From the NCBI GenBank assembly GCA_025890175.1, contig JANPYM010000002.1, positions 1,801,173 through 1,865,172 of the forward strand: 64,000 nt of DNA, in the 5' to 3' direction. The notes below the pieces were generated by a model, which had not been told where the DNA came from, searched no databases, and worked only from the letters and a program-made list of their open reading frames with translations. This document shows, one piece after another, positions 41,252 to 53,112 of the stretch. Position 1 is the first letter of the stretch; each line of letters opens with the position of its first letter. This DNA is from Ciborinia camelliae. Lineage: Eukaryota; Ascomycota; Leotiomycetes; Helotiales; Sclerotiniaceae. The translations under genes and the position numbers were made by a program.

Positions 41252-42153
41252 TTCTTCCACTTAGAGCGAACCTCTTCGCAGAGAGACTGAACAAGTGAGG
41301 TGTACGAAGTATGCAAAGTTGCAAAATCTGATCAAAACAAGGTGAAACAAGATACACCAGAACACATCTCCTTAAGTGTTCCTAAATACATAATTTACCT
41401 TGTCACCTCCTCTTGATTTTCCATATCTGTGAATTGCGACCTGGATCGGTCCAACAACTACAAGCATACCATCCCGGTGCCCTACCGCCGGAAAATAGAC
41501 ACTACAAGTGGTTAAAGCCCCTTGGGGATAACCAAGAGCAATTTTGCACATGTAAGTCTGGAGTGGAGCCGCCATTTTCTCAACTGTGGTATTTGGAGGG
41601 GAGGAGGTAAGCCCGATAAGCTATAAGTATTCTACTGCTGATTGTACTGAGGGCTGGCGTTTTTAACGTCCGTACTACTCCTATCATTCTCTTATGATTT
41701 CAATTGATGATAATATCAACGGCGTTAACGTGGTCGGATAATTAGACGTTGTTGATATAAAGTAGTTCTACATACACTAGCTCGATACACAATAATATAA
41801 TCATTAATAGACGTGAATATTGCATCGGAAAAGAAATTCGGATTGGAATTCAATACTACGTCACTCTCACTGCATGCGCACCTTACGTGACCCCTTATGT
41901 ATGTATGTACCTAGGTATGCGGAGGGCACAGTTTTAGCCGGTACTTGTATAATGGTGGGGGGATTCAATGGTTCTGTCGGCTAGCGGCACGAACCCCTGG
42001 CGCCCTGGTGTGTTTACAATATCATTCGATATGGACACTTTTGAAACCAACATGTTGTTCTCGGTGTAAGCTTTCGGTATATCAACAGTCCGACGCTGTT
42101 ACGAAAGTCTGAGCTTCTTGTTCTAAGATCCCTTGCAAGTATCGAGAGCGAAG
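41252..42153. promoter_or_regulatory. divergent upstream region, cyclase / P450 remnant
   Basis: A 902 bp region between divergent 5' ends. It has a TACCTAGGTA palindrome at 41908-41917 and no convincing frame. As the shared upstream DNA of two pathway-type genes it is a candidate site for a cluster regulator, but I see no paired CGG-type binding site that I would defend. Confidence 0.4.
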
Positions 42154-42954
42154 ATGGAAATGTTGGAATCGCCATTGACGAAAATCTTAGTGGCCATTGT
42201 GGTCACAATATTTACTAGTTTTTTACTCCTAGTTGTTGTTCGAACCACAAAGCAGGAGGGTCGGATACCTCGAATTGGCCGGAAACCTGGCCTCTTGGGT
42301 AACACGTCCGATAACCATTTCTTCAAGCATAGCTTAGAGCTCATTGAGGAGGGATACGCAAAGGTATGGACCTAGACCAGTAAACCGTTCTTCGATCTCT
42401 TTCTGACATTTTAACAGTATAAAGACTCTGTGTATTCATTATGGATGACAGATATGGATAGAGTTATCGTTTCTCGGAAGTTCATGAAAGATTTCGGTGT
42501 CCTTCCAAGGAAACATGTGCGCCTTACTGCATCCGTTCAGCATGCTGGTCCGTACACCGGCTTCGATATCGCCGAGGATGGTGACCTGCAGTTTATTGTT
42601 TGTTCGGGGCAGTTATCCCACAACATAGGTACTATATGCTGGGGTTTTATTGTGATATGTATCACTAGCTTACAGTTGAAAGGTCGTCTTGTTCAGCCCG
42701 CATACGATGAGATATTATTTAGATTGAACTCGAAACTCGAGAAAACCGAGAGCAACGATGGTTGGAAGACTTGAATGTTTTTAGTAATGTCCAACTTGAC
42801 TGACAAAATGCCAGGCAGTTACAGCTTTTCTCTATTTGCGCTCGTCATTGAGTTAATTACCAGTGCTAATGCATATGCCTTTGTTGGGCCAGAACTATGT
42901 AGAGATCCACAATGGTTAGCCACAGCAACCGGCTATACTGGACATCTCTCTTGA
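42154..42954 (+). pseudogene. cytochrome P450, 5' fragment (pseudogene 1)
   Basis: Exon 1 (42154-42363, MEMLESPLTK...EEGYAK) has a membrane anchor (about residues 9-29) and a proline-poor hinge. After an intron with TTTAACAG acceptor, 42418 onward reads YKDSVYSLWMTDMDRVIVSRKF, the typical P450 segment after the anchor. The frame shifts at about 42773 (after NDGWKT; conserved text LNVFSNVQ follows in another frame). A further homologous block (about 42866-42954: SANAYAFVGPELCRDP) is again in another frame and ends at TGA 42952-42954. Everything past about residue 240, including the haem site, is missing here. It looks related to fungal CYPs of the isotrichodermin C-15 hydroxylase kind. Broken by at least two frameshifts and truncation. 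Confidence 0.82.
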
Positions 42955-43849
42955 AGATACGACTCCTTTCTCTTCGTCGGCAGTTATCATGACCGGTTGG
43001 CCGATATCTTTGGAGGCACTGCGCACGCTTGTTGGCTTAGATTTCATATTTTCTAAGCCGATGTTCCATGGGTAAGGGTACTCAAAGTTAGCGAGGAGAG
43101 TACGGCAAAGTCACCGAGGTGCGGCTGGAGTCATATTGGACTCTTTTTTTTTATGCACACCTCTCTTTTCAGTCTATTCCATTTATAGAAGGTAGTAACA
43201 GCCATATGCACTCCAGGGCTTTCTAAATTAGAAAAATGTTGGAGGCACAGTTTATGAAACGTAGGGTAGTATTGGAGATGCTGTTATTTTCCCCGGATAA
43301 TAGTTATATCCTTACATTAATTAGCTGTAATCCAACACAAAGTGGATTTGTCGCACGAATTCTTACTCAACCTAATAAGTTAGGTACATAACCCCATACT
43401 TTGTACGGAGTACAAGGTTCGCTTCTGTACATTTGAGAGGGGAATTTGAGATGAAAACCTCCAACGTATCGGATCTTGCGGAAACTCGGCTAACGACGGA
43501 GGTGGAGACGGCAGCTCCCGAGCAACCGAACCTCATTCAATTGCCGAGATTCCGCACGGTCCATAGAGTAAAATAAATTCTAAGAATACCGAGTTCCAGA
43601 GTTGCATTGCACATGCTAGGTATTTGAACAACAAGCAATATTCGAATGGAAAAGTATCCTTGTCATTTGGGCATAACAATCTCACCTTTGATGCAACAGA
43701 TAGATCGTCCGGTGACTTGGCAATATTGATCGGAAATACATGGAGCAAGTGCTGGGTTGAGGCCGCAGGAATGGAAGCTCCCTGGTTAGAAGACGTTGTT
43801 GGTTAGGAGGAGAGCGTTGGAACAACTGTTGAAGTAAAGATTTGTTAAT
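42955..43849. other. spacer inside decayed cluster
   Basis: No recognisable gene. A short frame at 43451-43575 and another at 43624-43806 (plus) have coding-like composition but no family I know; they may be further cluster debris. Confidence 0.4.
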
Positions 43850-44285
43850 ATGTCATTGAGTGTAAGTTGTTCAAACCTGAAGGGAACAGAGGGCTCAGCC
43901 GGTGATTTCGATTACAATGGTTTCCATGAACTTCACAGCTTTGGAGAAACTTCAATAGCAAGATGGACACTGGCACTCGTTGCCAGCTGTACCATTTTAC
44001 TGGGATCGTGGCTCAGATCTGTACTCTTTCCCCATGGCAATGCTGCAGTGAAAGCTCCCATCGTCGGTTTGAAATGGGCTTACCCGCAAGGGTTCAGTAT
44101 CTCAGCAACGCAATGAAGCTGCTCCAGGAAGGAAATCATCAGGTATAGCCTTAAACCACTCCCTCAATGATGCCACAATCATTTTTTTGGAAGTGCTTAG
44201 TACGTGGATCAATTCTTCAAGATCAATGGGAATGATATGCTACAATTAGGCTTGCTATTTTCGGCGCATTGGCCCTAATATTCAA
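43850..44285 (+). pseudogene. cytochrome P450, 5' fragment (pseudogene 2)
   Basis: A second P450 N-terminus. A hydrophobic anchor (ARWTLALVASCTILLG, about 43959-44006) is followed by AAVKAPIVG, the usual P450 entry. The frame then breaks: in frame it stops at about 44116, but ARVQYLSNAMKLLQEGNHQ, the expected next segment, continues in a neighbouring frame (44088-44144). An intron (GTATAG...TTAG) would join YVDQFFKINGNDMLQL (from about 44201), again family-typical. Homology then fades before the thiamine-enzyme remnant. The upstream part also mixes frames around the likely true start (ATG near 43918). At least one frameshift, and truncated. Confidence 0.72.
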
Positions 44286-44316
44286 TTCAAGTTAGGGTGT
44301 TTTTTAGCTTCCGCAC

Positions 44317-45184
44317 CTAATCGTAACGAAGCACAATCGTCAGATCGGGTATACCGTATCGGGAAGCTGTCCAGTACACACTTCCTGGCACAGTGAAAAG
44401 ATAGGTACCATCGCCAACCACCTGGCAAACAAATTTTGGATCCCCTGCGGCGTCATATGCTAACTTGACACCCATACCAGCACCGCCGCTCCATCCTAGG
44501 CCGGCACCTGCAGAATTAATCTAAGAACCGGGGACTTGCAAAGGCATGGCGCACGTAGCAGCCTCAACAACGAATACAGTATTGGGTGGTACAGCAGATT
44601 TTATCGTTGCACCGACATGGTGAATATCAAGCGAGCCATCAGGATGCGGGGTGGCAAGCTTGGCGATCCATGCCAAGCGTTCTTGGTGTTTCTTGGCAAC
44701 AACGACGTGTCGTTGCGCAAAATCCCCATTCGAAAGCTTTTCTTTCAACAGACTAGAAGCCGTAAGATACTGATTGATCTGTGTAAGAGCAGTATAACTG
44801 TCGGCTTTCCATCTTCCCTGTGCGGGAAAAAATGGCAATCCCATGGTGGCATTCAAAGGATCGACGTCGACATGATATATAAGTGCATCCTCCCGAGGAC
44901 GGTTCCGAGAGGGAATCCATGGAACATCACAATCCAAAACGAATATCATATCTGCCTCAGTTGTCGATTTGTCGAAGCTGAGACGGAAACCAAGGTAGGC
45001 GGGATGCGAGGCTGGAAAGCACATATCACAGCCACCAGTATCCAGAACTCGCAGGCCAGGAATTAAATCTGCCAACTTGACCAGCTCTGCGGGGCAGGCA
45101 TGATTCCTCCCCGAATATCCAGTGATTATGAGAGGTGATTTCACCCAAGGCATCGAAAAATGCATCTGAGGCAGTATAGGCCAT
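44317..45184 (-). pseudogene. thiamine-diphosphate enzyme (benzoylformate decarboxylase/acetolactate synthase-like), internally deleted
   Basis: It starts at ATG 45184-45182 with MAYTASDAFFDAL, the N-terminus of fungal ThDP enzymes of the acetolactate-synthase superfamily. The sequence then jumps, out of frame, to VKSPLIITGYSGRN, the start of the central domain (about 45139). The intervening pyrimidine-binding domain, normally some 180-200 residues, is gone. The central domain (ADMIFVLDCDVPW, HVDVDPLNATMGLPFF) is otherwise open. TAG at 44523-44521 replaces the Trp of PGSW; past it the same frame continues with GAGLGWSGGAGMGVKLA and the cofactor motif GDGTYLFTVP, then ends early at 44317 after TIVLRYD, lacking the last part of the domain. 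TGG to TAG is a RIP-type transition. Dead by three lesions. Confidence 0.87.
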
Positions 45185-45394
45185 TGTTGACGATTCTATT
45201 CGAGTTATTGGCGGGAACTTAATCGATAGAATCGGAAGTGACGGGCGAGGTTGTACGTTCTTGTGCTGCTCAGGAAGTGTCGCAAACGAAATCCCAAATT
45301 TGGGTCGAAAAACTGACTTGACAGGCACTGTTTTGTGGCGTGTTACTTCGAATATCTCGAAAAAGGACGTTAACATCGCTGGTTGTCTTTCCTC

Positions 45395-46401
45395 TTCGCT
45401 CATCTCAAGGCAGCGTGTCTCCTAACCACCATAACATTCTACCCCGTAATCGACAAGATCTTATGGTACTTTATCCCCAAACCAGCTTTCAACGAACGCA
45501 TATACCATTTCCGCTGTAGCGTAGATTGGGTACACAAACGTCTAAATTTGGAATCGGGCCGCAATGACTTCATGTCATATATCGCTGGAGCCAATACGAA
45601 AAACATTATGACGATGTCGGAAATAGAGGCAACAGCCGGAACATTAGTGATTGCAGGAAGCGAAACCACTTCCACGGTACTATTATCAACAACGAGAAAC
45701 CCGATGTTGCAACCTGAAAAGATGGAGAAGTTAAAAAGGGAGATCCGAGAGTCGTTCTCGCATGCGTCTGATATCACGTTGAAGGCTCTCGAAAGTCTTC
45801 CTTATCTCACAGCTGTGTTCCAGGAGAATTTCAGATATACCCCGCCAGTACCTTGCTCTACACCGCGTACGGTACCTCATGGTGGTAACACAATTGCCGG
45901 AAATATGTATCCAGGAGGTGTAAGTACTTCCTTAACTCTCTTCAACTAGATCCGAAAACAGCCAATCTATTTCCGTTCTAGACATTCGTCGGACTTCCCC
46001 AAATCGCCGTATACCGCTACTCCGATCATTTTGCCCACGCCAACCACTCCATACCAGAGCGCTGGCTATCGTTCACCTCATCCCCACTCTTCAAAACACG
46101 TTCTTGTGATCCGTACTTCGACGAGAAAACATTTACAAGCAATAATTTTAAAATCATGCAGCTGTTTAGTGTTGGGCCACGAAACTGTATTGCGCAAGTT
46201 TTGAATCATGCCGAGAAGAAACTCATGCTGAGCCGCTTATTGTGGAATTTTGACTTCTGTGTTTCGGAAGGAAGGGCAGAGGATGGATACAGGAAGTTGT
46301 GGGTGGAGCAGAAGACTTGTGGTTTGTGGGTTAAGGAGCCGTATGTTTTGGAAATGGTTCCGGTTGTGAGAAAGAATGAGGAAGTCGGGGCATCTGAGTA
46401 A
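45395..46401 (+). pseudogene. cytochrome P450, 3' half
   Basis: Two exons, 45395-45919 and 45982-46401, with GTAAGT donor and TTCTAG acceptor. The reading frame is open from FLFAHLKAAC. I-helix motif AGSETTST, EXXR as ENFR followed by YTPPVPCSTPR, PERW (here IPERWLSF) and haem-binding FSVGPRNCIA with the axial Cys are all present. There is no membrane anchor or N-terminal half in frame: the DNA immediately upstream is the thiamine-enzyme remnant on the other strand. It may be the other end of pseudogene 1 or 2, separated by insertion or rearrangement. The 3' half is itself undamaged, so the split may be fairly recent. The family resembles CYP65/isotrichodermin C-15 hydroxylase-type enzymes. 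Confidence 0.85.
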
Positions 46402-46717
46402 GATCTCTGATTTAATGGAAGACAGGGTCCTCTTTCATAGCTGTTTGTATTTTAATGCAATATGTGCGGTTGGCTCCTGAGCATTCTTAAGGCTCTAATG
46501 ACAGGTTACATAAGTAGATGGTCAATTAGCTCTGTAAACACCAAGATAAATCACAAATATTCAACACATCTTTCTATTTGCCTCGCTACCAAGTGTTCCT
46601 TCCATTGTCCGTCGACTTCCCAATTTTTCGTGTCACAAATCTCTTGTATTAGGATATCTCTCCACATTCCTTTTCATTAATATTCCAATACCTTCAAAGC
46701 TACAGTAACTTGACCAA
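46402..46717. other. convergent 3' spacer P450 / laccase
   Basis: 316 bp with no gene; it contains the 3' ends of two converging transcription units. Confidence 0.5.
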
Positions 46718-48988
46718 CTATTCCCCCGAATCAATTTGATCAACCAGATGAGAATTTGCCCAATTCTGCCAGCTATCACACGTCGGCGAGATAACCTTCA
46801 CAGCCTGGGAATTATTCGCCAGCAGATCAGATCGGTCCTAAAGTCAGTAGTCAGTAAGAGTACTATACAGAAATTTCATCATCTCCAAGTTATGGTACGT
46901 ACCAATACATTTATCAATAGCCCAGTGGAGACATGCCCAGTGACATGGCAGTGAAACGGCCAAACACCAGGATTGTTGGCGACATATTCAATAACAGTGT
47001 ATCCCTTTGCGCCCCCTTCACTAGCTGCAGCCATCAAAAAAGTATCTCTTCTGATCGGGTTTGATGGGTTGGTTATGGTTCCGTCCCATGTGCCTACTCC
47101 TTCGGCCAGAATCCAGAAGTTATGACCGTGAAGATGCATAGGATGTGAGACTTCCACACTGTTCGTAATTATTAGACGAATAGACGTGAGGGCTCCAAAA
47201 TCATAGACGTTCTGGTTAGTTGGATAGAGTGAGGTACTGTTGACATTTGTGCTGTTTTTGAAGGTTGAGGGTGTCGCCATCGCGGCCGTAAGAAGAACTG
47301 GTTTGTTGTAATCCGCACGAAAAGAGCTACCACCGAAAGTGAATAGAGATATGCCAGAGCCATTGATTATGAGGTTTATGTCTATTGTTTGGGTAGTCTG
47401 CGGTGTGGCTGGTGGAGTACTTTTGATATACGGGGTAGTTGTGTTAAGGGGATCCTGAATAATATGTTAGAACTAGCGCATACAGACATGGTCTCGAAAT
47501 TGGGCCACTTACATTCAGACAGTTCGTTTCATTATAAGGGAATGCCGTGGAGTTGGGTCTGCAGTTCGTGTCGGCGCCGTCGTAGAGTACCACGGCTAGA
47601 GCGTTCGGTTGTAGACTTGGACTGGATGCACACAGCTGACTAAAGTTGGAACGCATCCAATATGACGATCCCGCCTTGCCAGTAGCTTTAACGATAACAT
47701 CTGTACGTTGTCCAATACCTAAAGTCACCACATTCGTGTCATAGGGTATGACGGGAACAAAATCAACGGCAATAACGGTTAATTTGTGCCCATCAATACT
47801 GAACTTTTGATTCCCTTCTGTACCTGGATTAATAAGACGAAGCCGGTGTGTCTTACCTGGTTTGAAATGAAACTTGGAAAGTCCAGCATTGGGTGTACAT
47901 GAAGCATTCACGGTAATAGCGCTGCAATTGAAATTCATCTTTCCGTTGATCAGGTTGTTGTTGGCTCTGAGTGGACCTGGATCCACTGTAAAAAACTGTT
48001 TGACCACTTTGTAGTAGTCTGAGTGATACCAGTCATGCTGTAAACCAATATGAGTTTACAAATTGAAAAGGGTCAACAAGAATGACTTACGAGCATTACC
48101 GGGCCAATGTCAATATCGTAGTTGACATGCTGGGGTCTTCACACAGATTATTAATGATAAGATCTCAGTAAAGGCTCAGAATTGAACGAACCCATATATG
48201 ACGAGTGGCCCGAAAAGACCACCACCGTATTGACCACTGTAATGACTATGATACCATGACTTGAAATGGTTAGTTGGAATGAAGTTGCAGAGGAAAGATC
48301 ATCACCGACCGTTCCATATTGATCTGCCTGCAAAAATTGTCAGAGATGTCTAGGAAAAGGAAATATATGAGTTTGGGCATACCCGGAATCGGTATGTGAA
48401 TTGGCTGCCAGGAGCAATAGGGCACTGGCTAATACCGGGAACACCGTCCATCCAAGGTGTACCGTTCTGCAGAAGTCCATGCCAATGAAGGGTAGTTCCT
48501 TCGTCTTTGATATTGTTTCGAACAGTGACTCGAATCATATCGCCCCAGCTAGCATCGAGAAGCGGTCCGGGAAACTGCCCATTGATGAGGATGACGCTAT
48601 TCAAGAATCCTGTTAGGAAATCATTTTTTTGCTATAGAGTCAGGGAAACGGATGTTAGTGCACCTTTTGTTCACTCCATCGGGAGCTATATATCCTCTGG
48701 TGATATTCCAGTCATGATTGACAGTTCGACCTGTATTTGGGATTGCAGTGCTGGGCGCACCAGCTGCTCCACAGGTGCTTCTTAGATGGTTCTGCGGCGC
48801 CTGAAAAACTGACATCAGTCCCAACAAAGAACAAAGGAGATCTTCAAGAAACATACATTGATCGCCTTATATGACGGAAGTTGCGGAGCATCGAGTGTTC
48901 CCCATAGTGACAAACCATTAGTCTCAAATTGAGACAGGCTTGCCAAGAGCGAGGTTGTCGCTCGCGTGATAGAATCGGCGAAGAGCAT
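46718..48988 (-). CDS. laccase (three-domain multicopper oxidase)
   Basis: Nine exons: 48857-48988, 48664-48800, 48383-48596, 48310-48327, 48192-48259, 48091-48136, 47513-48037, 46903-47454 and 46718-46837; introns are 50-67 nt. The frame closes exactly to 603 residues. Copper motifs: HWHG 127-130, YHSHYSGQY from 170, [10 protein letters not shown] 484-493 and HCHVTGH 548-554. The type 1 axial position is Leu559, as in medium/high-potential laccases. Exon 4 is only 18 nt and codes ADQYGT. The end [19 protein letters not shown] is typical of ascomycete laccases. The start ATG (48988-48986) follows an in-frame stop; the N-terminus [19 protein letters not shown] is only weakly hydrophobic, so the usual secretion signal is doubtful. 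Several donors are non-consensus (GTGCAC, GTCGGT, GTTCGT). It oxidises phenols with O2. Being next to the cyclase cluster suggests, but does not prove, a shared pathway. Confidence 0.93.
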
Positions 48989-51680
48989 TTTGTGCGAGTT
49001 TCTGGGACGTTTCTAAACCCTATGTACGAAGAAGCCCAAAAGCTCAAACCCCAAGATGACTATGTGTATAACCAGATAAAAATCCAAAGTAGTGAGGTAG
49101 GAAATTGAACTTGTACTTGTACAGAGGGTAACGAAATACAGTCTTGACCACCTTTAGGAATTGCCATTTCTGTTTGTCATGTACAAACAACAGAAGATCT
49201 ATGCAGGTGGGCGGCGATACGCATATCGTGGCTTTCATTGCACATGGCCAACATATTTTTGAATCCTTGCCGCATTGTGGTAGCAAATAAGAATTGGATA
49301 GTGACAAGTTTTCTGGGAAGAGACATAGGTAGAAGGTATGGGTGTGCAGTTAACCCAGCGAAAACCAAAAATACAACACGCCATTGATGCTTATAGCTTG
49401 ACTGTGGTGGAATCAGGGTTGCATTGGAGAAATTCTTTGCTTTTTCTTCTTAGCTGAGGTGGCTTGCCTACTATCTTCAAAGAGCATGCGTGGAGGAGAG
49501 AAGCCCATGGCCCACGTGGTTATGATCATTTATCTCCCGTTTTCGTAACTGACTACCCAGGAGAACTTGATTAAAGTCAGTAAACACTCACAATCCAGCC
49601 ATTAGAGTAAGGGCTTGTTTGTATGTCAAACCTCGCTCTTTTCCGCTAAATAATCGGCTGTTTCATGCCACTGCGAATTCCGCATATGTAGAGTGTGGGA
49701 AGGAGCAGATTAATTCGCAGATTTGGGCATCCAAACGGGCCTCAAAGTTAGATTTCGCCAAAACTTTCAGAACAACGTTCGAATGTTTCCATGGAAGTAT
49801 TGAATGCAACTGCACACTTATGCTGCCTGCCGAGCCAGTTCCAGACTGTCTTTCATGGATGGTAGGTTCATCCTGTGAAAGTAATAATACAGATCCGTAT
49901 CTAAATTACTACCTAGGTAGGTATAACTCTCTCGGAATACCAAACAACCGAATGCGATGGTAATACTACAGCATCTGCAGGCTGTATGCGTATACAATGT
50001 AAGTGGAAAATATTGAATTTTGGCATCTCATATTAAGTATAGTAGGTATCTAGATGAAGTTGGTTTATCGTAAAGAGCTCGGTAGCTAAATTCTATAGAA
50101 AGTACAATACTTCAAATGGAAACGAGGTCTCCTGCTTACTAATCTAGCCACCTAATCAACACCGAGTCGCTCTCACTCAAAAACTAAAAAGCCTCAAATT
50201 GAGGGGAGAGGGTTGTGGAACTTGTGGTCTGGTCTGCCAAATGAAAGGCTATGCTGATATGAGAGAAGTGCTGAACTTCAAGCAGGGGATAAGATAAACA
50301 ATGTACAGTACGTACCTTAACAGATGCCCAATGCAGGGCTAATAATCAGATGATTAATAGATAGACATATAAATCAAAGGTAATATCTTACAGGTAGATG
50401 AACTTGAAGCTCCTGTGCAAACCCTATGAGTTTTAATATGAGGTTGAAGATGCATACAGAATGTTGGACTACGTCTTTTAGCTCTAGGTATCCTAGTTGA
50501 AGATCATTCCCTTTCCAATTTTTAGGGGGGTTTTCTATAAAATATTTTGATACATATCTGAGCACTCTCAGACTTTGAAATTTAGAGGCATACCCAGTTG
50601 CAGATATTTCATCCATACAAATAACATGAAATGCCTATATATACATGACTATCTCAATTTCCATGAACCAAGAAAATAAGCTAGAATTGAAAAGGTGCAT
50701 ATTGGGTTAATCTTACTTGTTACCTAAGTAAGGTATTGCCAATCTTCATATAAACGAAGTCCTCCATTTTCCACCCAGACCAGACGCTTCAACAAAATCA
50801 TTAGTGTTATATGACTAAGTCCATGATGACGTCGAGGATAATAAGAATACCCTTGTATTATGATTGCGCTGAGCTTAATGAATATTTGGACTTTATAAAA
50901 CCAGACTGATTACATACCTACATCTCAGGGGGAAAAATAAAGTCTTGAGCTAGATAGATAGGTGAAAACTGACAGAAATACAGTTTGATGAGAATATTTT
51001 CGAGTTCAAATATTGAAGCAAGCAAAGCCTCTCGGAGAGATCATTGAAAAATACTTCCCAAAGATGAAATGGATGAATTATATTAAACTTCCCTAAGTGC
51101 AAAATGCGATCATGCGCGTTCCCTTCCTCAAATTCCCATCACCTCACCTCACTTCATACCCAAAAACCTCCAACCCGCCAACATTATTTATTATCCACCT
51201 AGGTACCTATCTACCTATATTTCCCAAATAGTAGTTACCTAAACCAAAACATCAAAACCCACCATCCCATCCCATCCCATCTCGTCTCATCTCACACTCC
51301 AAACCACACCGCCCTATCCTCCCAAACCACACCACACTATGCGTTAAAACCCCAAATAAACACCCTCACCCCATCCAACAAACAAAGTCCAGATGGCTCA
51401 GTAGTAACGTACCGAGTTTTCACATCCCCTCAAACGGGACCGCTGCTTCACATCCGAAGATTTCGTTTCTTGCAGAATCAGTCCGCCTGGTTTAAATCAA
51501 TTCTTGTAGCGTTTACCTGAAGAGATTTGATTTTTTGGAGTTTTCTTTTTTCCGGGGCGGGCAAAGGAAAGGAAAGTGGAGACGGAGGGTTGTCGTCTCG
51601 TGTTTGTATATTTTTTGAAGTAGGTTTATCAGAGAAAATACTCTAGTTTCAGTAGAAGGGGATGTGGATTGAAGATCTAA
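48989..51680. other. laccase upstream region and gene-free transition to A/T DNA
   Basis: No supported gene. Frames at 49619-49963 (plus, non-ATG start) and 50374-50616 (minus) have no recognisable motif. A TACCTAGGTA palindrome is at 49910-49919, and CCCAT repeats lie near 51260-51280. Composition shifts sharply to A/T at about 51,680. Confidence 0.5.
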
Positions 51681-52912
51681 ATTAGAATTGTTTATAAATA
51701 AGGTTTTAAATTAATATTATATTAATATAATTCTTATATAATCTAATAAATCTATTTTTATTATTATTTCGGGTATATATAAATTGCGCTCTACAATTAT
51801 ATTTCTAATATTTTAATTGCAAATAAAATATCAAACGAACTTTAGAATTATATAATTTTATAATTTCTAAAATAATTATTTATATTATCGTAATATTATA
51901 ATATTAATATATTTAAAAAATATTTATTATAATTATTTATAATTTCTTTATTTTAATTTTTTTAATAATTAATTTATTTCAAAATACAATTTTTATATAT
52001 CAAAAATATAAAAATTTATTTTTTTATAAATTATATTATATTTTTTAATATCAAATTTTTTATAAAAGTTTTTTATTTTTGATATTTTTTTTATTTTTTA
52101 TAATAATCTTTTAGTATAGCTTTTTACACAAATGTTTTGAAATATAGATAATTTACTTTTTTTATTTATAATAAAATATTTTTTTTGAAATCGAAACAAT
52201 TTTAAATGATTTTTGTAATATATTTTTAGGATTAATATTTTATTAATTTATTTTAAAATATATAATTATTAATAATCTTTTTCAAAATTAATAATTATAA
52301 ACGGTTTTTGTTAATTAAATTTAAACTTTTATTTTATTGTCTTAAAATTATATAATATAATCAATTATTCAAAAATAAAGATTTTTTGATAAACTTTTTG
52401 ATTATAATATTTTTTATTAAAATCTTTTTGTAAATTTGAAGTTTTATTAATTTTCTATAAAATATATTATTTATTTATTATAAATCTAATAACGATTTTT
52501 ATTTTTTAAATATTTTTTATATCGAAATATTTTTTTATTATTATTAATATTATTAACAATTTTTTATAATAATTTAAAATTTTTTATTTCAAATCTTTAA
52601 TTAATTAAAATTCTAAAAAAAAATTGCAAAATGAATATCCCAAATATACAATATTTCGTTTGTTTATTTTTAACACGATTTTGGTAATTAAGGGCTCTTA
52701 AATTTTTCAAAAATTCTTTAATAATTTATTAAGTATATTTTAAATAATTTATATAGTTTTTTTAACTATTTTTATAATTTTTTTGATTATAATTGATAAT
52801 ATGATTTATAATGTATAATGTTCTTTAATGTATCCTCGAACTATATTTTCGAAATGTGAACCTAGATTAATATAAAATCTTACAGATATTTCGAAATATA
52901 CAAAAAGATATA

Positions 52913-53112
52913 TGTTGGAATCACTATGGGCGATAAAGAAACAAATGTACTATAGTATACAATATATTTGGCTCAAAATTCTAAAAACTATACTACAAAT
53001 CAACTATATATACCCGCTAGCACATGCTAGCGCTATAACACGGGAGTACCGCAAACGGCACGCCGCGGCTGTGCACGGCGTATACGCAAGTGTGTCGTAG
53101 GCACATGATTTA
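52913..53112 (+). repeat. repeat A, copy 1 (GC-bearing about 200 bp)
   Basis: It starts TGTTGGAATCACTATGGGCG and ends near CGTAGGCACATGATTTAT. It is the least mutated of three copies, retaining GC-rich text such as CGGCACGCCGCGGCTGTGC. A 60-codon frame across it is fortuitous. With the inverted copy at 57830-58026 it brackets about 4.7 kb of A/T DNA. Confidence 0.8.

Noticed and set aside
43624..43806. 60-codon plus frame between the P450 remnants
   Set aside because: Composition is coding-like but no P450, thiamine-enzyme or transposon motif is visible, so I would not name it.
49619..49963. 114-codon plus frame upstream of the laccase
   Set aside because: It lacks an ATG start and recognisable motifs, and its Cys pattern matches no fungal zinc cluster that I know.
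50374..50616. 80-codon minus ATG frame
   Set aside because: The text is helical-looking but matches no family I know and sits in gene-free DNA. Possibly debris.
52912..53100. 62-codon frame in the A/T region
   Set aside because: It lies wholly within repeat A, copy 1, and is not preserved in the other copies.
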